Source: Tritrichomonas foetus
Taxonomy: Eukaryota; Parabasalia; Tritrichomonadida; Tritrichomonadidae
Length of the DNA: 61,556 nucleotides
Direction of reading: 5' to 3'
NCBI GenBank assembly: GCA_001839685.1
Contig: MLAK01000971.1
Coordinates: 54,480-116,035 of the forward strand
In this document: positions 49,829 through 59,375 of the stretch, one piece after another
Numbering within the stretch: position 1 is the stretch's first letter
Layout: the number at the start of each line of letters is the position of its first letter
Position numbers and translations under genes: made by a program
Notes under the pieces: model-generated
What the model saw: only the letters and a program-made list of their open reading frames with translations
What the model was told of the DNA's origin: nothing
Databases searched by the model: none

Positions 49829-51037
49829 ATGAAGTTCCTTCCTCAAAAATTGAATAGGTTTCATATGAACAAGGAAATTATTGATTTAACACAAGGAGAC
49901 GAATCCGATGAAGATGACGGAATAAAAAAAATAACATACAGTGAGCTTCCGGATAATTTCTCTTCAACTCGCAAAAGTTGTTTCATTCGATCAGAATCAA
50001 CAGATTTACCAATGCCGATGATGTTCACGCCACATCCGGGGTCCTTCGACGACCCTCTTGGAAGTCCATTAATTAACACCGCTCATTCAATTGCCTACGC
50101 TTTTTCATCCTCCAACATTGATCCTTTTTCCAATCTAATTCGGCTCCTTCATCAAAACTCAAACGACAGCAATGAATTATTTTTTCAACTTACTCAATCG
50201 CTTGCATTCAATGCTAAACCAGTTGATTTTCTTCCCATTTTATTAAAATTATTAGATAACAATAGCAAAAATCCACAGCCAAACTTTTTGAGGCATCTTG
50301 CAATTAAATCAATTATTGCTCTTTCTGTTAACAACCCAGAATTTTGTAAAGCTGTTCTCGACGAAGTAGATTTTCTTATCACCTTATCGAGCGAACAAGA
50401 TAATGAATTTTTAGAAGATATTTTACAGATCTACCAAACAGTTTGTGATTATGCAAACCTTGAACAAGCCAAAAAAATTGTCGATAACATAAATGAAAGA
50501 GATTTAATAAAGTATGTTCCAACATCTGAAGATAAAAATAAAAGGTCACCTTATGGACTTGATCCAATTCGTATTAAAGTTCACTCAGTATTAGCAATAC
50601 TTTCAAAATATGGTGAAGTCTTCACTCAACCACTTGTTCAAGAAATTCGAAAAAAATGCAACTATCCTGGAAATTCTAATAAAAAGGATAGTTTGGTAAG
50701 TGAAATTATTTTACCATCGATTATTTGTATCGACCAATTTTTGAAACAGCCTGATACAGAAGCCTACAAATGGCTCTTTGAAGAAAAAGAAATACTTATT
50801 GGTAAACTTACGCTTGCTGTAATTGGATGTGAAAAGAATCAAGATAACGAACTACGGGTAATGGTTTTGAAGGTGTTTTTGGAAGTTTTGGATGAGTTTT
50901 GTAACGATGATAATGCAAGCCCTTCAATGAATTTCATGTTTCAGCTCACATCCACGCTCATATCGATGGAGAACTTCGCAGATGAACCAGTCAAGCATAT
51001 GGCGAGGGTGCTACTCAAGAGGTTCAAGGTACAATAG
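49829..51037 (+). CDS. Alpha-helical (ARM-like) protein with an N-terminal SUMO-interaction-like motif
   Basis: 402 residues from the ATG at 49829; a second in-frame ATG at 49865 (residue 13) could equally be the start. The N terminus contains EIIDLTQGDESDEDD: a hydrophobic IIDLT core followed by an acidic stretch, the form of a SUMO-interaction motif. Residues about 85-400 are helical pairs (for example FLPILLKLLDNNSK, LAIKSIIALSV, RIKVHSVLAILSKYGE, LRVMVLKVFLEVLDEFC) suggesting an armadillo/HEAT-like solenoid. No family is recognised; the ending SLIS-type helices and RVLLKRFKVQ give no clue. Divergent from Ctf8. Expressed-gene features (clean frame, biased composition, short 5' spacer) make it real. 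Confidence 0.8.
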   Translation: MKFLPQKLNRFHMNKEIIDLTQGDESDEDDGIKKITYSELPDNFSSTRKSCFIRSESTDLPMPMMFTPHPGSFDDPLGSPLINTAHSIAYAFSSSNIDPFSNLIRLLHQNSNDSNELFFQLTQSLAFNAKPVDFLPILLKLLDNNSKNPQPNFLRHLAIKSIIALSVNNPEFCKAVLDEVDFLITLSSEQDNEFLEDILQIYQTVCDYANLEQAKKIVDNINERDLIKYVPTSEDKNKRSPYGLDPIRIKVHSVLAILSKYGEVFTQPLVQEIRKKCNYPGNSNKKDSLVSEIILPSIICIDQFLKQPDTEAYKWLFEEKEILIGKLTLAVIGCEKNQDNELRVMVLKVFLEVLDEFCNDDNASPSMNFMFQLTSTLISMENFADEPVKHMARVLLKRFKVQ

Positions 51038-51448
51038 ACTTTCAAATTTTATAAAATGTTTGATTAGAGTGATATAAGATAATAACTTTCTATTTGATAA
51101 TAATAAATGTTTTTATTTACAACTTTTTTCTATTGTTCATCTTCAAATCTTTTTTTGGGGAAATCAGTCTTTCTTTACACATCATGAATTCAGAATATTC
51201 ATGTGAAAAACTTCATCTTCTTTTAAACTTCTTTTGGATGTTTCCAATTAAACTTCTTTTTCTTTGAGTTTTTCTTAAGCATTAATCCCATCATGGTATG
51301 TAGAAAACAATTTTGTTGTCTTCGATAAAAAGAATGTTTTTCAATCAATCGAGATTGAAAGTTTTCATGTATATTGTGGAACATAAATGAAATAAATAAA
51401 CGAATATTATGGAAAGTAAAAATTTGTGAGTGAATGCAATTTTTTGGG
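51038..51448. other. 3'-to-3' gap
   Basis: AT-rich gap between two convergent genes, with no gene and no clear tandem repeat. The minus frame at 51223-51558 is a shadow. Confidence 0.5.
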
Positions 51449-51862
51449 CTAGTGGATAAATTCTGGGTCATCAAGAACTTCATTTTCAGCTTTAGTTTGT
51501 TGTGAAAGTGGTCTTGCTTTTTCTTCTGGAAATGGATTAGGAAGATTCTTTGTTTCAAAGTTGTGAATGAAACTTGGTGCTGCTAATTTATCACATAAAT
51601 TTTCTGTGATGCTTATGGATATGATTTGTGAGTACTTTACATCATCTGGTGTTCCTATCTTTCCATATGGAGCCCCTTCTTCTAACTCTTTGATTATTTC
51701 TGGTGTAATTTTGCTGGTAGTTATTAATCTCAAATTATTATTAAAAATTGAAGATTTCGTGGTTGTCACATCATAATCAATTCTTATTTGTTCAGCATTT
51801 TCGCCTTCTACCCACTCTGTTGTTTCATCATCAGCCAATTGAATGATTTGCTTGGATGACAT
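51449..51862 (-). CDS. Small acidic protein of unknown function
   Basis: 137 residues from the ATG at 51862 (MSSKQIIQLADDETTEWVEG); the longer frame starts with TTG. It is acidic and hydrophilic, without signal peptide or membrane segment. A central block LRLITTSKITPEIIKELEEG and a Pro-rich tail ending DDPEFIH give no family match by eye. The clean frame, codon-like composition and a GGTCATA initiator-like site at the ATG favour a real gene. Confidence 0.6.
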   Translation of the reverse strand: MSSKQIIQLADDETTEWVEGENAEQIRIDYDVTTTKSSIFNNNLRLITTSKITPEIIKELEEGAPYGKIGTPDDVKYSQIISISITENLCDKLAAPSFIHNFETKNLPNPFPEEKARPLSQQTKAENEVLDDPEFIH

Positions 51863-52205
51863 ATGACCGAATATACTCTTAAAATTGAAAACGAATTTCA
51901 ACAGTTTTTCACACTGAAGTTAATTACCAGTTTAGTGAAGGAATTCTTTGAGTGCATGGCTCAAGAAGTTGCCATGATAATCCGAGAATCTCACTTCACT
52001 TTATTAATATCATTCATAAAGTTCATCTTTAAATAAAGTTGGACTGATTATTTGGTGAACAATTAACTATTTGTCATAAGGCCAATTTTTTCTCAGCAAA
52101 ATGATGAAAGTTATTCTATGACACAACCCATGGTATCATCCAAAGATTCGGAAGTACATCGGCGTACTTCTGGAGGCTGAACAAGTATTGATTGATCTGA
52201 GTCAT
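51863..52205. other. Intergenic stretch
   Basis: No gene recognised. It is the boundary between intact genes and the transposon-rich right end. Confidence 0.5.
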
Positions 52206-52640
52206 GATGATCAGCAGTCAACAACCGAAAATCAAGTTCGAGCGAAAGGTCATCCCCTAACTGAGCAAGACAAAATTCAAATTGCATATTTTTCAGGACA
52301 AGGGAAATGACAAGGAAATATTGCAAAGCCCATGTATCGATCAATTGTTGTTGTCAAAAAAGTTTTAAAGTTATTTATTCAAGATAATGAACTAGTATTA
52401 TGTCAACCAGATCAATATGATGTCTAATATGAAGATTTAGTAATATATCAATACTTGATTTACAAAGTTTTCCACAATTCATCGATATATGCTCTACAAA
52501 TTTCTATAAATATGCAAGTTGATTTAAATGATGTAAAAACCCGAAGATCCAAATTTTACATCAATGAACGATTAAGTAAGCCAATTGAGCGGTATGAGAG
52601 GACCGGTCTGCCTTTAACACTAAACTTTATTTGCCAATAG
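52206..52640 (+). mobile_element. Decayed helix-turn-helix transposase N-terminus
   Basis: Around 52240-52375 the plus strand reads GHPLTEQDKIQIAYFSGQGK, a stop, then GNIAKPMYRSIVVVKKVLKLF. This is the pattern of the homeodomain-like HTH in Tc1/mariner and pogo transposases (G.PLT...K..I..L...G.S...IA....RS...V..VL). Further on (52509-52637) is an open stretch with VDLNDVKTRRSKFYINERLS. Stops break the frame. Confidence 0.5.
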
Positions 52641-53044
52641 AATAGACCCATTCAAGGTTTCAAAAACAGATTAAAGTGTTTATAGCAGCTAAGGAGTAAA
52701 TTGAATCTGTAAGGAATGAGATTTTAAAAAAGTTCAGATTTCTTCATTTTGTAATGGCCAGTGAGATTGCCTTCTTTTTATGTGTTTCATTCCCGAGTTA
52801 TTTACAGCAATTACTTTCAATTTTCCATTAAAGACGATAATGTCACTTAAAAAAGCTAAAAAATCAGACTTAATAAAGTCTTACAATGAAGACATGGATG
52901 AGCTCCAAACAATTTGATATTATCAAATTCGTAAATCTTTACGAAGATACAAGCAAATAAAAAGAACAATTTTCCACAATGTCAAAATAAATGACCAATC
53001 CATTATGGTCTATTTGCGAAGAACATCACTCTGATACACCTGGG

Positions 53045-53575
53045 TGTTCCATGATCCTGGTGGTTCTAACAATGATCTTTGTCAAGATGACGAAGCAGAA
53101 TTTTTTCGTCTCATTGACAGACAAATTGACGAAACCAAATGTTTAAATGCAGCCCAAGGAATTGATTCTGCATATGAATTACTTGTTACCAGCATTTTTC
53201 AGGTCTCTGCCGTGTTTGATCTTGATCACTTTGAAATTGATCTTCACTCTGGACCGAGCGAAAGTTATCTGTTCGGATACCATTAAGGCATCCTCATGGT
53301 GCTTCTTGGAGAGATGATTCTTATTTGAATCTCTGCCCCCAAATATAGTTTCACAACAAACAGAAGAATGGTTTGAACTGTTGTTGGCGTGCCATAAAAT
53401 CTGTCTTTCTTCTAAAGCTTAAACTAGTGAAAGCAATTCTTTTCAGACACATCCTCATCATGAATATAATGAAAATTTATTTCCTTATCGTTGGGTTATC
53501 AAACGAAATACATTTCAGAAGCCTGCATCCTAAGATATCAGTAATCTCGTACACTTGGTGGGACATAATTTGAAC
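53045..53575 (+). pseudogene. Decayed, unrecognised coding region
   Basis: An 80-codon open stretch (53044-53283, including DDEAEFFRLIDRQIDE, AAQGIDSAYELLVTSIF and FEIDLHSGPSESYL) is followed, after shifts, by WFELLLACHKICLSSKA and FPYRWVIKRNTFQKPAS near 53370-53530. The texture is clearly protein-coding, but the frames are broken. I do not recognise the family; position among transposons suggests a mobile-element protein, without proof. Confidence 0.45.
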
Positions 53576-54199
53576 GAAAACAGAAGTAAATGATGACGAT
53601 TAACGCAAAGTACCATCAATGATATCAATCAATTCACGTATTAAGATAGTTAATTATGTATTACTGGAGACTATCACAAGGTGCAATTTTGTTTTTCAAA
53701 TTCACTGGAGAAAAAATGATGTTGTCTTTCTTGACTTCGACAATTTAAATCAATTAAATGCTGCATAAATATCGATTTATGGATATTGCACAAAATTGAT
53801 CATTTGAAATCACTGGAAGATTTGGAGTTATATTATATTTATTCAAGTTACATTGTATGTCATGATGAATATAGTGTCTTGATGTGTGATGTTGTACCCA
53901 CATTAGAACGGATGTGTAATCAGGACATTATATTTAAGAATAATTAGCCATACAATGATAACATCAAAAAAGTGAAAAGAGTTTCTTTTTTCCTCTTTTA
54001 TTTAAAATTTTGATGCAGAATCATTTTTCTCAAAAAAAAATTGAAGAAAAAAAGGGGAAAAAAATATACGAGGAAACAAGGAGCGTCTTGAAAGAAAACT
54101 GTTTATATCAATGACAAATTTTCAGAGTAATGGCAGATCTCAACAGATGTCAAAACACACAGCATGTAAAAATAGAGAAAAAGTGCAACAATTATGATA
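53576..54199. other. Stretch without a supported gene
   Basis: AT-rich, with stop codons in all frames; probably old transposon sequence. Nothing specific recognised. Confidence 0.4.
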
Positions 54200-54390
54200 T
54201 GCTTGTTTGGGAAAATTAAATATTTTACTGGAATTTCCTCATGTTCTGGGTGAACCAAAATCACCCATTTATGATAGATTAACCACAAAATTGATGTTCA
54301 AAAATATACATCTTAGATGGGTGCCACATATTCCCAATCAACTGAAAAACCAAAAGCGAATCAAAAATATTAGGCAGAATAACGAATAAG
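54200..54390 (+). mobile_element. Mariner transposase remnant
   Basis: The plus frame reads LTTKLMFKNIHLRWVPHIPN and then QLKNQKRIKN. The RWVPH(x)LTxxQKxxR block is the linker signature between the DNA-binding and catalytic domains of mariner transposases. Mariner (Tvmar-type) elements are known in trichomonads. Only this piece is readable and the frame ends at 54389, so it is a small dead fragment. Confidence 0.55.
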
Positions 54391-54857
54391 ATACTATGAA
54401 CATTGAAAGAAGGATTCCTACTCGATAACATTAGCTTAGAAAATTTTGAAATTTGAATATTTAAAGATTCATCATTCGGTTTTCCAAATAGATATGGTAT
54501 CAGATTTTGCGAAATTGCACATGTTTGCCATTAACACTTTTGTTGCTCTCTCTTAATGATTATGCAAAGGTCTGAACACTTATGGACGACTAAAATTATG
54601 AAATCTTTAGATCATAAAATATCGGGTGTTGAAAAGCTGTGTTTGAAAAAATATATTAAAGTATGAGTTGTATTCAATAATTAAATTTTGTATCGTTGAT
54701 TCGTATAACCATTGACAGAGATCTCTATAAAAAAACAAGAGTTGCTGGAGATTCGAGTTGTTGATTGATAGCATAGGTTCATAATTGAACTGGGAGTAAC
54801 AAATGTGCTAGTGGTAAAATTTCTGAGTCATCGAATTACATATCAATATTGCCAAAA

Positions 54858-55093
54858 TTTTGAAAAGAGTGTATGAGTAAAGGTAGATCCGAATTCGCCT
54901 TGTTATAGATGAGAATATGGACTGCGAATTGGTTTGCTTCACCTTGTTGGATGGATTGAGGTTGATATACTGATCGAATAATGTAGTCGCGGAATTTTCG
55001 CACGAGAGTGGAATCATTCGATTGCACTTCACTAGAGGAGGCAGAATATGCTCTCCTGGCAAAAAATAACGCTCAGAGGAAGAAAAAAGCATG
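54858..55093 (-). repeat. 236-bp repeat unit, copy 1
   Basis: Base-for-base identical to 58748-58983. On the minus strand it can encode RKFRDYIIRSVYQPQS followed by QQGEANQF and KANSDLPLL. A diverged relative at about 59040-59220 preserves this peptide pattern (QQGEANKF, KANMELRLL), so it derives from coding sequence. It sits immediately 3' of the decayed LINE. Confidence 0.97.
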
Positions 55094-55106
55094 GTCCCGC
55101 AGGGAT
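55091..55106 (-). repeat. Conserved 16-bp hairpin at the 3' end of the decayed LINE
   Basis: ATGGTCCCGCAGGGAT (plus strand) contains the hairpin TCCC-GCA-GGGA and is identical at 59221-59236, next to the second LINE. On the minus strand it resembles a tRNA 3' end (CTGCGGGACCA). Confidence 0.7.
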
Positions 55107-55192
55107 CATTTATTCATTAAAATTATTATAATCGCATAATGCAAATGCATCAGTGCCAATATTAATATAAAAGTAAAAGCCATATGATTCTT

Positions 55193-55851
55193 GTAGATAT
55201 ATTAAGGAGTGGAAATGGTACCCACCCCTAAAATTGGTGGGCTAGTGATGGATTTGTCATTAATGATAAAAGTAATGTTCTCATTGAGTAGGTCATTGAT
55301 TTGTCATTGATGATAACGTTAATAAGGTCATTCATTTCAATCCTAAATTAAAATCCCATACGTGTGATTTTATTATAGCGTTAGTTCTATATTGATGATA
55401 CCTGTTGGGATAATAGTCCACATGTCAATTCTTTTATAATCATCTGGTGTTTTGCTTTCCACAATAATGATAAATAAACTTTTTTCTCATTTGATGAAGC
55501 ATAATATATTCTTTTCAATTGTAAACCTCTATATCTTCGCACAGGATGTAAATCTGATGGATGTTTCGATTTAAAAGCTTTTTCTCCTCATTTAAGCAAT
55601 CATTGTAATAATAAAATTGTTTTATTTTTTCTTCATTTGTCATTTCAGCCATTTTAGTCTAATAAAAATAAAATTAATTTTAGAACTAAGTTTATTTTAT
55701 ATTCCTATCGATTATGATGTCATTCATGTATTAAGGAGCGCAAAATAGTAATAGTCAAAAATATTTGGCAAATTTCGCGGCGAACGAAAGGTGAGACGTA
55801 AAATTTCTCATTTTTGGTGTAGGTACCATTTCCACTCCTTAATATATCTAC
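55193..55851. mobile_element. 659-bp DNA element with 30-bp perfect terminal inverted repeats
   Basis: Bases 55193-55222 (starting GTAGATATATTAAGGAGTGG) are the exact reverse complement of 55822-55851. The interior has no full transposase. It does carry minus-strand peptide traces (MAEMTNEEKIKQFYYYNDC from about 55650, and a broken VESKTPDDYKRIDMWTIIP further on). It interrupts the 3' region of the decayed LINE: the flanks CATATGATTCT and AGAATCATATGAAG resume sequence that is contiguous beside the second LINE (59310-59342). It is therefore younger than that LINE copy. Confidence 0.85.
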
Positions 55852-58747
55852 TTCTATCTCAGAATCATATGAAGTCGAATTAATATTTCTTAGGTGATGC
55901 CACATCTTCATTGCGAAGAAGTGCCATCATGAGTCTCTGCAAGAGAATTGTGAGCGTGTGGAGTTGTGTCATCAATTCTGTCTTCATTCCTATTGCCCTG
56001 CGTCTTATCGTTGAGGTTCCAGCTAAAGAATATTAAATCTGTATAATTTATCTGAATATGCCGTTAATTTCTTTCATTAGTAATGAATTTAATAAATATT
56101 AATTTTGTACGAAAGCCTGACCAATAGTTCAATTCTAAGAAAGTTTTCACATATAAAGCTTTAGCTCTTAGTGTAAGATCATGAATCCAAAGACCTCCAA
56201 TTCCAGATGGAAGGCCACTATTGGGGTTGATATCACGTTTAAATGTGAGTTTATCATCTTGCGCATCACTTTATTGATATTATCAAGATCTGTGATTATA
56301 CACTTGTTACATGTCAATTCATAGTCTAAGCAAGGTATAATAAATCGCTGAATTGTGCCTAATATTTGATTAAGTCTTTGTTGCGATTTTCCTATCAAAT
56401 TTATCCAATTTACTACATCCTGTATTAGTGCATCCGAGTGTAACATTTTCGTAATGTGTAATCAGCGATTGGTGCACCTAGGTATTTTTTCAACGAAAGG
56501 AGACAAATTTTCGGTACTTCTTGACTGAAGATCTTGAATGTTGAGTTTGACGAGACCCTAAGACCGTTTTCTAATAAGTATGAATAAATGCTACATTTTG
56601 TAACGTTAATCTTCAAGCAGGAATATTCGCAAACGATTCAAATAAGCACAACATATTGTTAAGTCCTTGTTCTGAATTGCTAATTTGCACTATATCGTCA
56701 GCGTATGCTTGAATATAAATTTTTTATACCCTCAACAATATGTTTGGAGTGTATAATCCTCAATAGTGGGCCAATGGCATCATCAAATAGTGGCATAGGC
56801 CCCCCTGTTTCACTCCCTTTCGTACTATTATTTTATCTGTTTTAAAGTCAAGTGTTTGTATGATGCTGTATGAATCTTTTTACTAGTTTTTGAAGAATCG
56901 AATGAACTTTTCACCGAAGCCTAAGTGTCTGAGATTATTAAAAATTAGTTGATGAGGAATCTCTCCAAACGCGTTAGATGAATCAATTGAAGCTATATAT
57001 ATGTATATATATATATTATTTTTAGATCTACTACAATGATTGAGTAGTTCTTGTACGGTAGTTGCATGTTGAAACATCCATTGCTTCCACTAATGAACCC
57101 CTTCTGACAAGGGGATATATAAATCTCGTTGCATTATTTACCACTTAGAAAGCGTGAGAAAACTACATCATAATGATTCGGTAACTAGTTGAAGTAATGG
57201 AGATCGGTCTCCAAATGTTAATGAATTTAGAGGCACCTTTATTATATAAAAGTACAACTTTAGCTGCCTTCCAGTGTTCAAGTAACTTATTCATTCTCTT
57301 TATAGCTTTCAAGATTCTGTAAAAGTATTTCGCAGCAAATTTCGCAGATTAAACGAAAAGTGCATTAGAAAGACCATCAATGCCATGAGCAGAGCGAGTA
57401 TATCTGTTTCTAATTAACGTCTGGAGTGTTTTTTTATAAAGTAGAGCATCCCAAAATGACTCTATATCGTTCTCACTTAGTATTCTATTCGGATTCCATG
57501 TTGAATTCTCATCCTCAATGAAATCAGGCTGTGTCGACCAAGAATTCTAAAAGTATTTTTGGTTATTATTTTGTTCATGCGTGTAGCAAGAGGAAACATT
57601 TGGGTATATATTGTATACTAAAAATTTCTTTGGATTATCATCATATAAACTTTGTATTCTCTTTACATCTTTCTTTCTGTACTCATTTCTTTCATCACAT
57701 TAGATGTTAATAAACGATTCCAGCCATGTAATTAAATTGTTTAACCAATCATCTTGTTGTTCAAGATTCCTTAAAGTGGCTGTTCTTCTTGTACCAAAAG
57801 TGTTTAAAATGATCTCATCATAACAATTCTGAGAGATATGTAGTATTTCATCTTTTATTTTTGACATATTATTATTCCAAGTATCATCGCGCTCTTCTTG
57901 AGGAATTTTTTTAAGAGTTGCAAATTCTTGAAATATCGTAAGTAGAGAATTCGAATCATTAAAAGCCCTATCAAGTGCTTCTATTTTTTTTTAATTCTCT
58001 CGTATATTCTATGATTCACATCCTTAGCCGAGTTTGTTTTAAGTTTTAGTTTCTTGATAGCTAATTTATAAAGGAAGTGTTCACATTTAAGGCTAGCTCC
58101 TTCGAAGTAAATCCAATCATTATCAGTACGAGGAATATACTTTTTCATAAGATGAATGATCTTATTGTTATAAATTTCATAAAGATCAAGAAAGATCTTG
58201 TTTCGATCATGTCTTTCCAGTTTTGGAAGTGATAAACAACCATTTTCTATAAGTGTTGAATACTTTTCATACCATTTTTACGCCTTGCTTAGATTGGATT
58301 TATATCGATAGAATCATGTGATTGTTGAAGAAAACTTTGACTTTGTAGGTCATGATTGTCTGGATTAGCATTAATGTATACATCGGATTGGGGAGCATCT
58401 TCTAATAGTAAATGTTGTGAGAAATTCTCTCTTTCATTACTATCAAACAACTCATCATCTTCATAACCTGAATCGGTGAGATTAGTTTGGGAAGATATAG
58501 ATGTTTCAATTTCTAAATTTTGTAGAGGATCTGGTGTATTGGCACTCGTTTGGGGCCTATTGTCTGAACGATTCGATTCAATGATTGGTGATGAGATTAT
58601 ACTATTCTGTGTTTCATATTCATTTTTGGGATTTGCAGTTAATACAGTTTCAACAATAAAGGGAACTGCACTATGAACACGCGCTTCTTCATGAGTTAGA
58701 GAAATGTGTGTTGACAAAATACACTTATTCGAACGAATGCAATCACC
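55852..58747 (-). mobile_element. Decayed, internally deleted LINE-type retrotransposon (copy 1)
   Basis: Minus strand, frames broken by many stops. At the 5' side a half C2H2 finger (SNKCILSTHISLTHEE, about 58735-58690) leads into a 142-codon Ser/Asn-rich open stretch (58717-58289). Reverse transcriptase pieces follow: HGIDGLSNALF near 57380, WRPISITSTSYRI near 57200, a SNAFGEIPHQLIFNNLRHLG piece near 56970, YADDI near 56700 and LDYELTCNKC near 56310. All have close counterparts in copy 2. Near 56000 it jumps from the WNLN block straight to the element's last residues (DGTSSQ, stop at 55908), missing about 330 codons with the CCHC and endonuclease. The 3' untranslated part runs on beyond the inserted 659-bp element to about 55107. 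Confidence 0.85.
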
Positions 58748-58983
58748 TTTTGAAAAGAGTGTATGAGTAAAGGTAGATCCGAATTCGCCTTGTTATAGAT
58801 GAGAATATGGACTGCGAATTGGTTTGCTTCACCTTGTTGGATGGATTGAGGTTGATATACTGATCGAATAATGTAGTCGCGGAATTTTCGCACGAGAGTG
58901 GAATCATTCGATTGCACTTCACTAGAGGAGGCAGAATATGCTCTCCTGGCAAAAAATAACGCTCAGAGGAAGAAAAAAGCATG
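58748..58983 (-). repeat. 236-bp repeat unit, copy 2
   Basis: Identical to 54858-55093. On the minus strand it directly precedes the truncated zinc-finger start of LINE copy 1, and its other end joins a tRNA-like T-arm sequence instead of the 16-bp hairpin. Confidence 0.97.
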
Positions 58984-59068
58984 TTCTCACAGAGATTCGA
59001 ACTCTAGACCTTTGAAATGTTTTAATAAACGTAATTCCATATTTGCCTTGTACATTATGAGAACATGC
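58979..59068 (-). other. tRNA-like sequence bounded by an 11-bp inverted repeat
   Basis: GCATGTTCTCA (58979-58989) and TGAGAACATGC (59058-59068) are perfect inverted repeats. On the minus strand the span starts GTTCTCATAATGTACAAGG and ends TAGAGTTCGAATCTCTGTGA before GAAC. That gives a 7-bp acceptor-like stem, a T-arm with a good RNA polymerase III B box (GTTCGAATC), a weak A-box-like start and an anticodon-like stem with an oversized 15-nt loop. No normal tRNA can be folded, so it is called tRNA-like: a pseudo-tRNA or SINE-type head, or coincidence. Confidence 0.4.
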
Positions 59069-59220
59069 ATTAAAAATTTGTTGGCTTCTCCTTGTTGGAT
59101 TTAGGCGGATATGTTAATCTGAATATTTAATCACGAAATTTGCGTATTAGAGTGGTACTCCACCTGTGAGGGCAGGATATATTGCTGACCAAAAAGAACT
59201 CTGAGGAGAAGGGAAAAAAA
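59030..59220 (-). repeat. Diverged relative of the 236-bp repeat
   Basis: It aligns by eye with the 236-bp unit at roughly two thirds identity (shared CCTTGTTGGAT, TTAGAGTGG-like and CTCTGAGG-like blocks). It preserves the QQGEANKF and KANMELRLL peptides in shifted frames. It adjoins the 16-bp hairpin at 59221. Confidence 0.7.
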
Positions 59221-59375
59221 ATGGTCCCGCAGGGATTGTTTATTTATTAGTAGATAAGTAAGCATTATGCAAACGCACCAATGCTAAAATAGATTTATTA
59301 AGCCAAAAAAGTCATATGATCCAGTATCCGAATCATATGAAGACGTATTCGGATTTTCAGGGCGATGACACAACT
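59221..59375 (-). other. 3' untranslated region and terminal hairpin of LINE copy 2
   Basis: It runs from the stop codon of the open LINE to the 16-bp ATGGTCCCGCAGGGAT at 59221-59236. It is homologous in several blocks to the 3' region of copy 1 (CATATGA, GCATTATGCAAA/GCATAATGCAAA, TTTATTYATTA). Confidence 0.6.

Noticed and set aside
58898..59104. 68-codon plus-strand frame containing HRDSNSRPL
   Set aside because: This peptide is the usual translation artefact of a reverse-read tRNA T-arm and supports the tRNA-like call rather than a gene.
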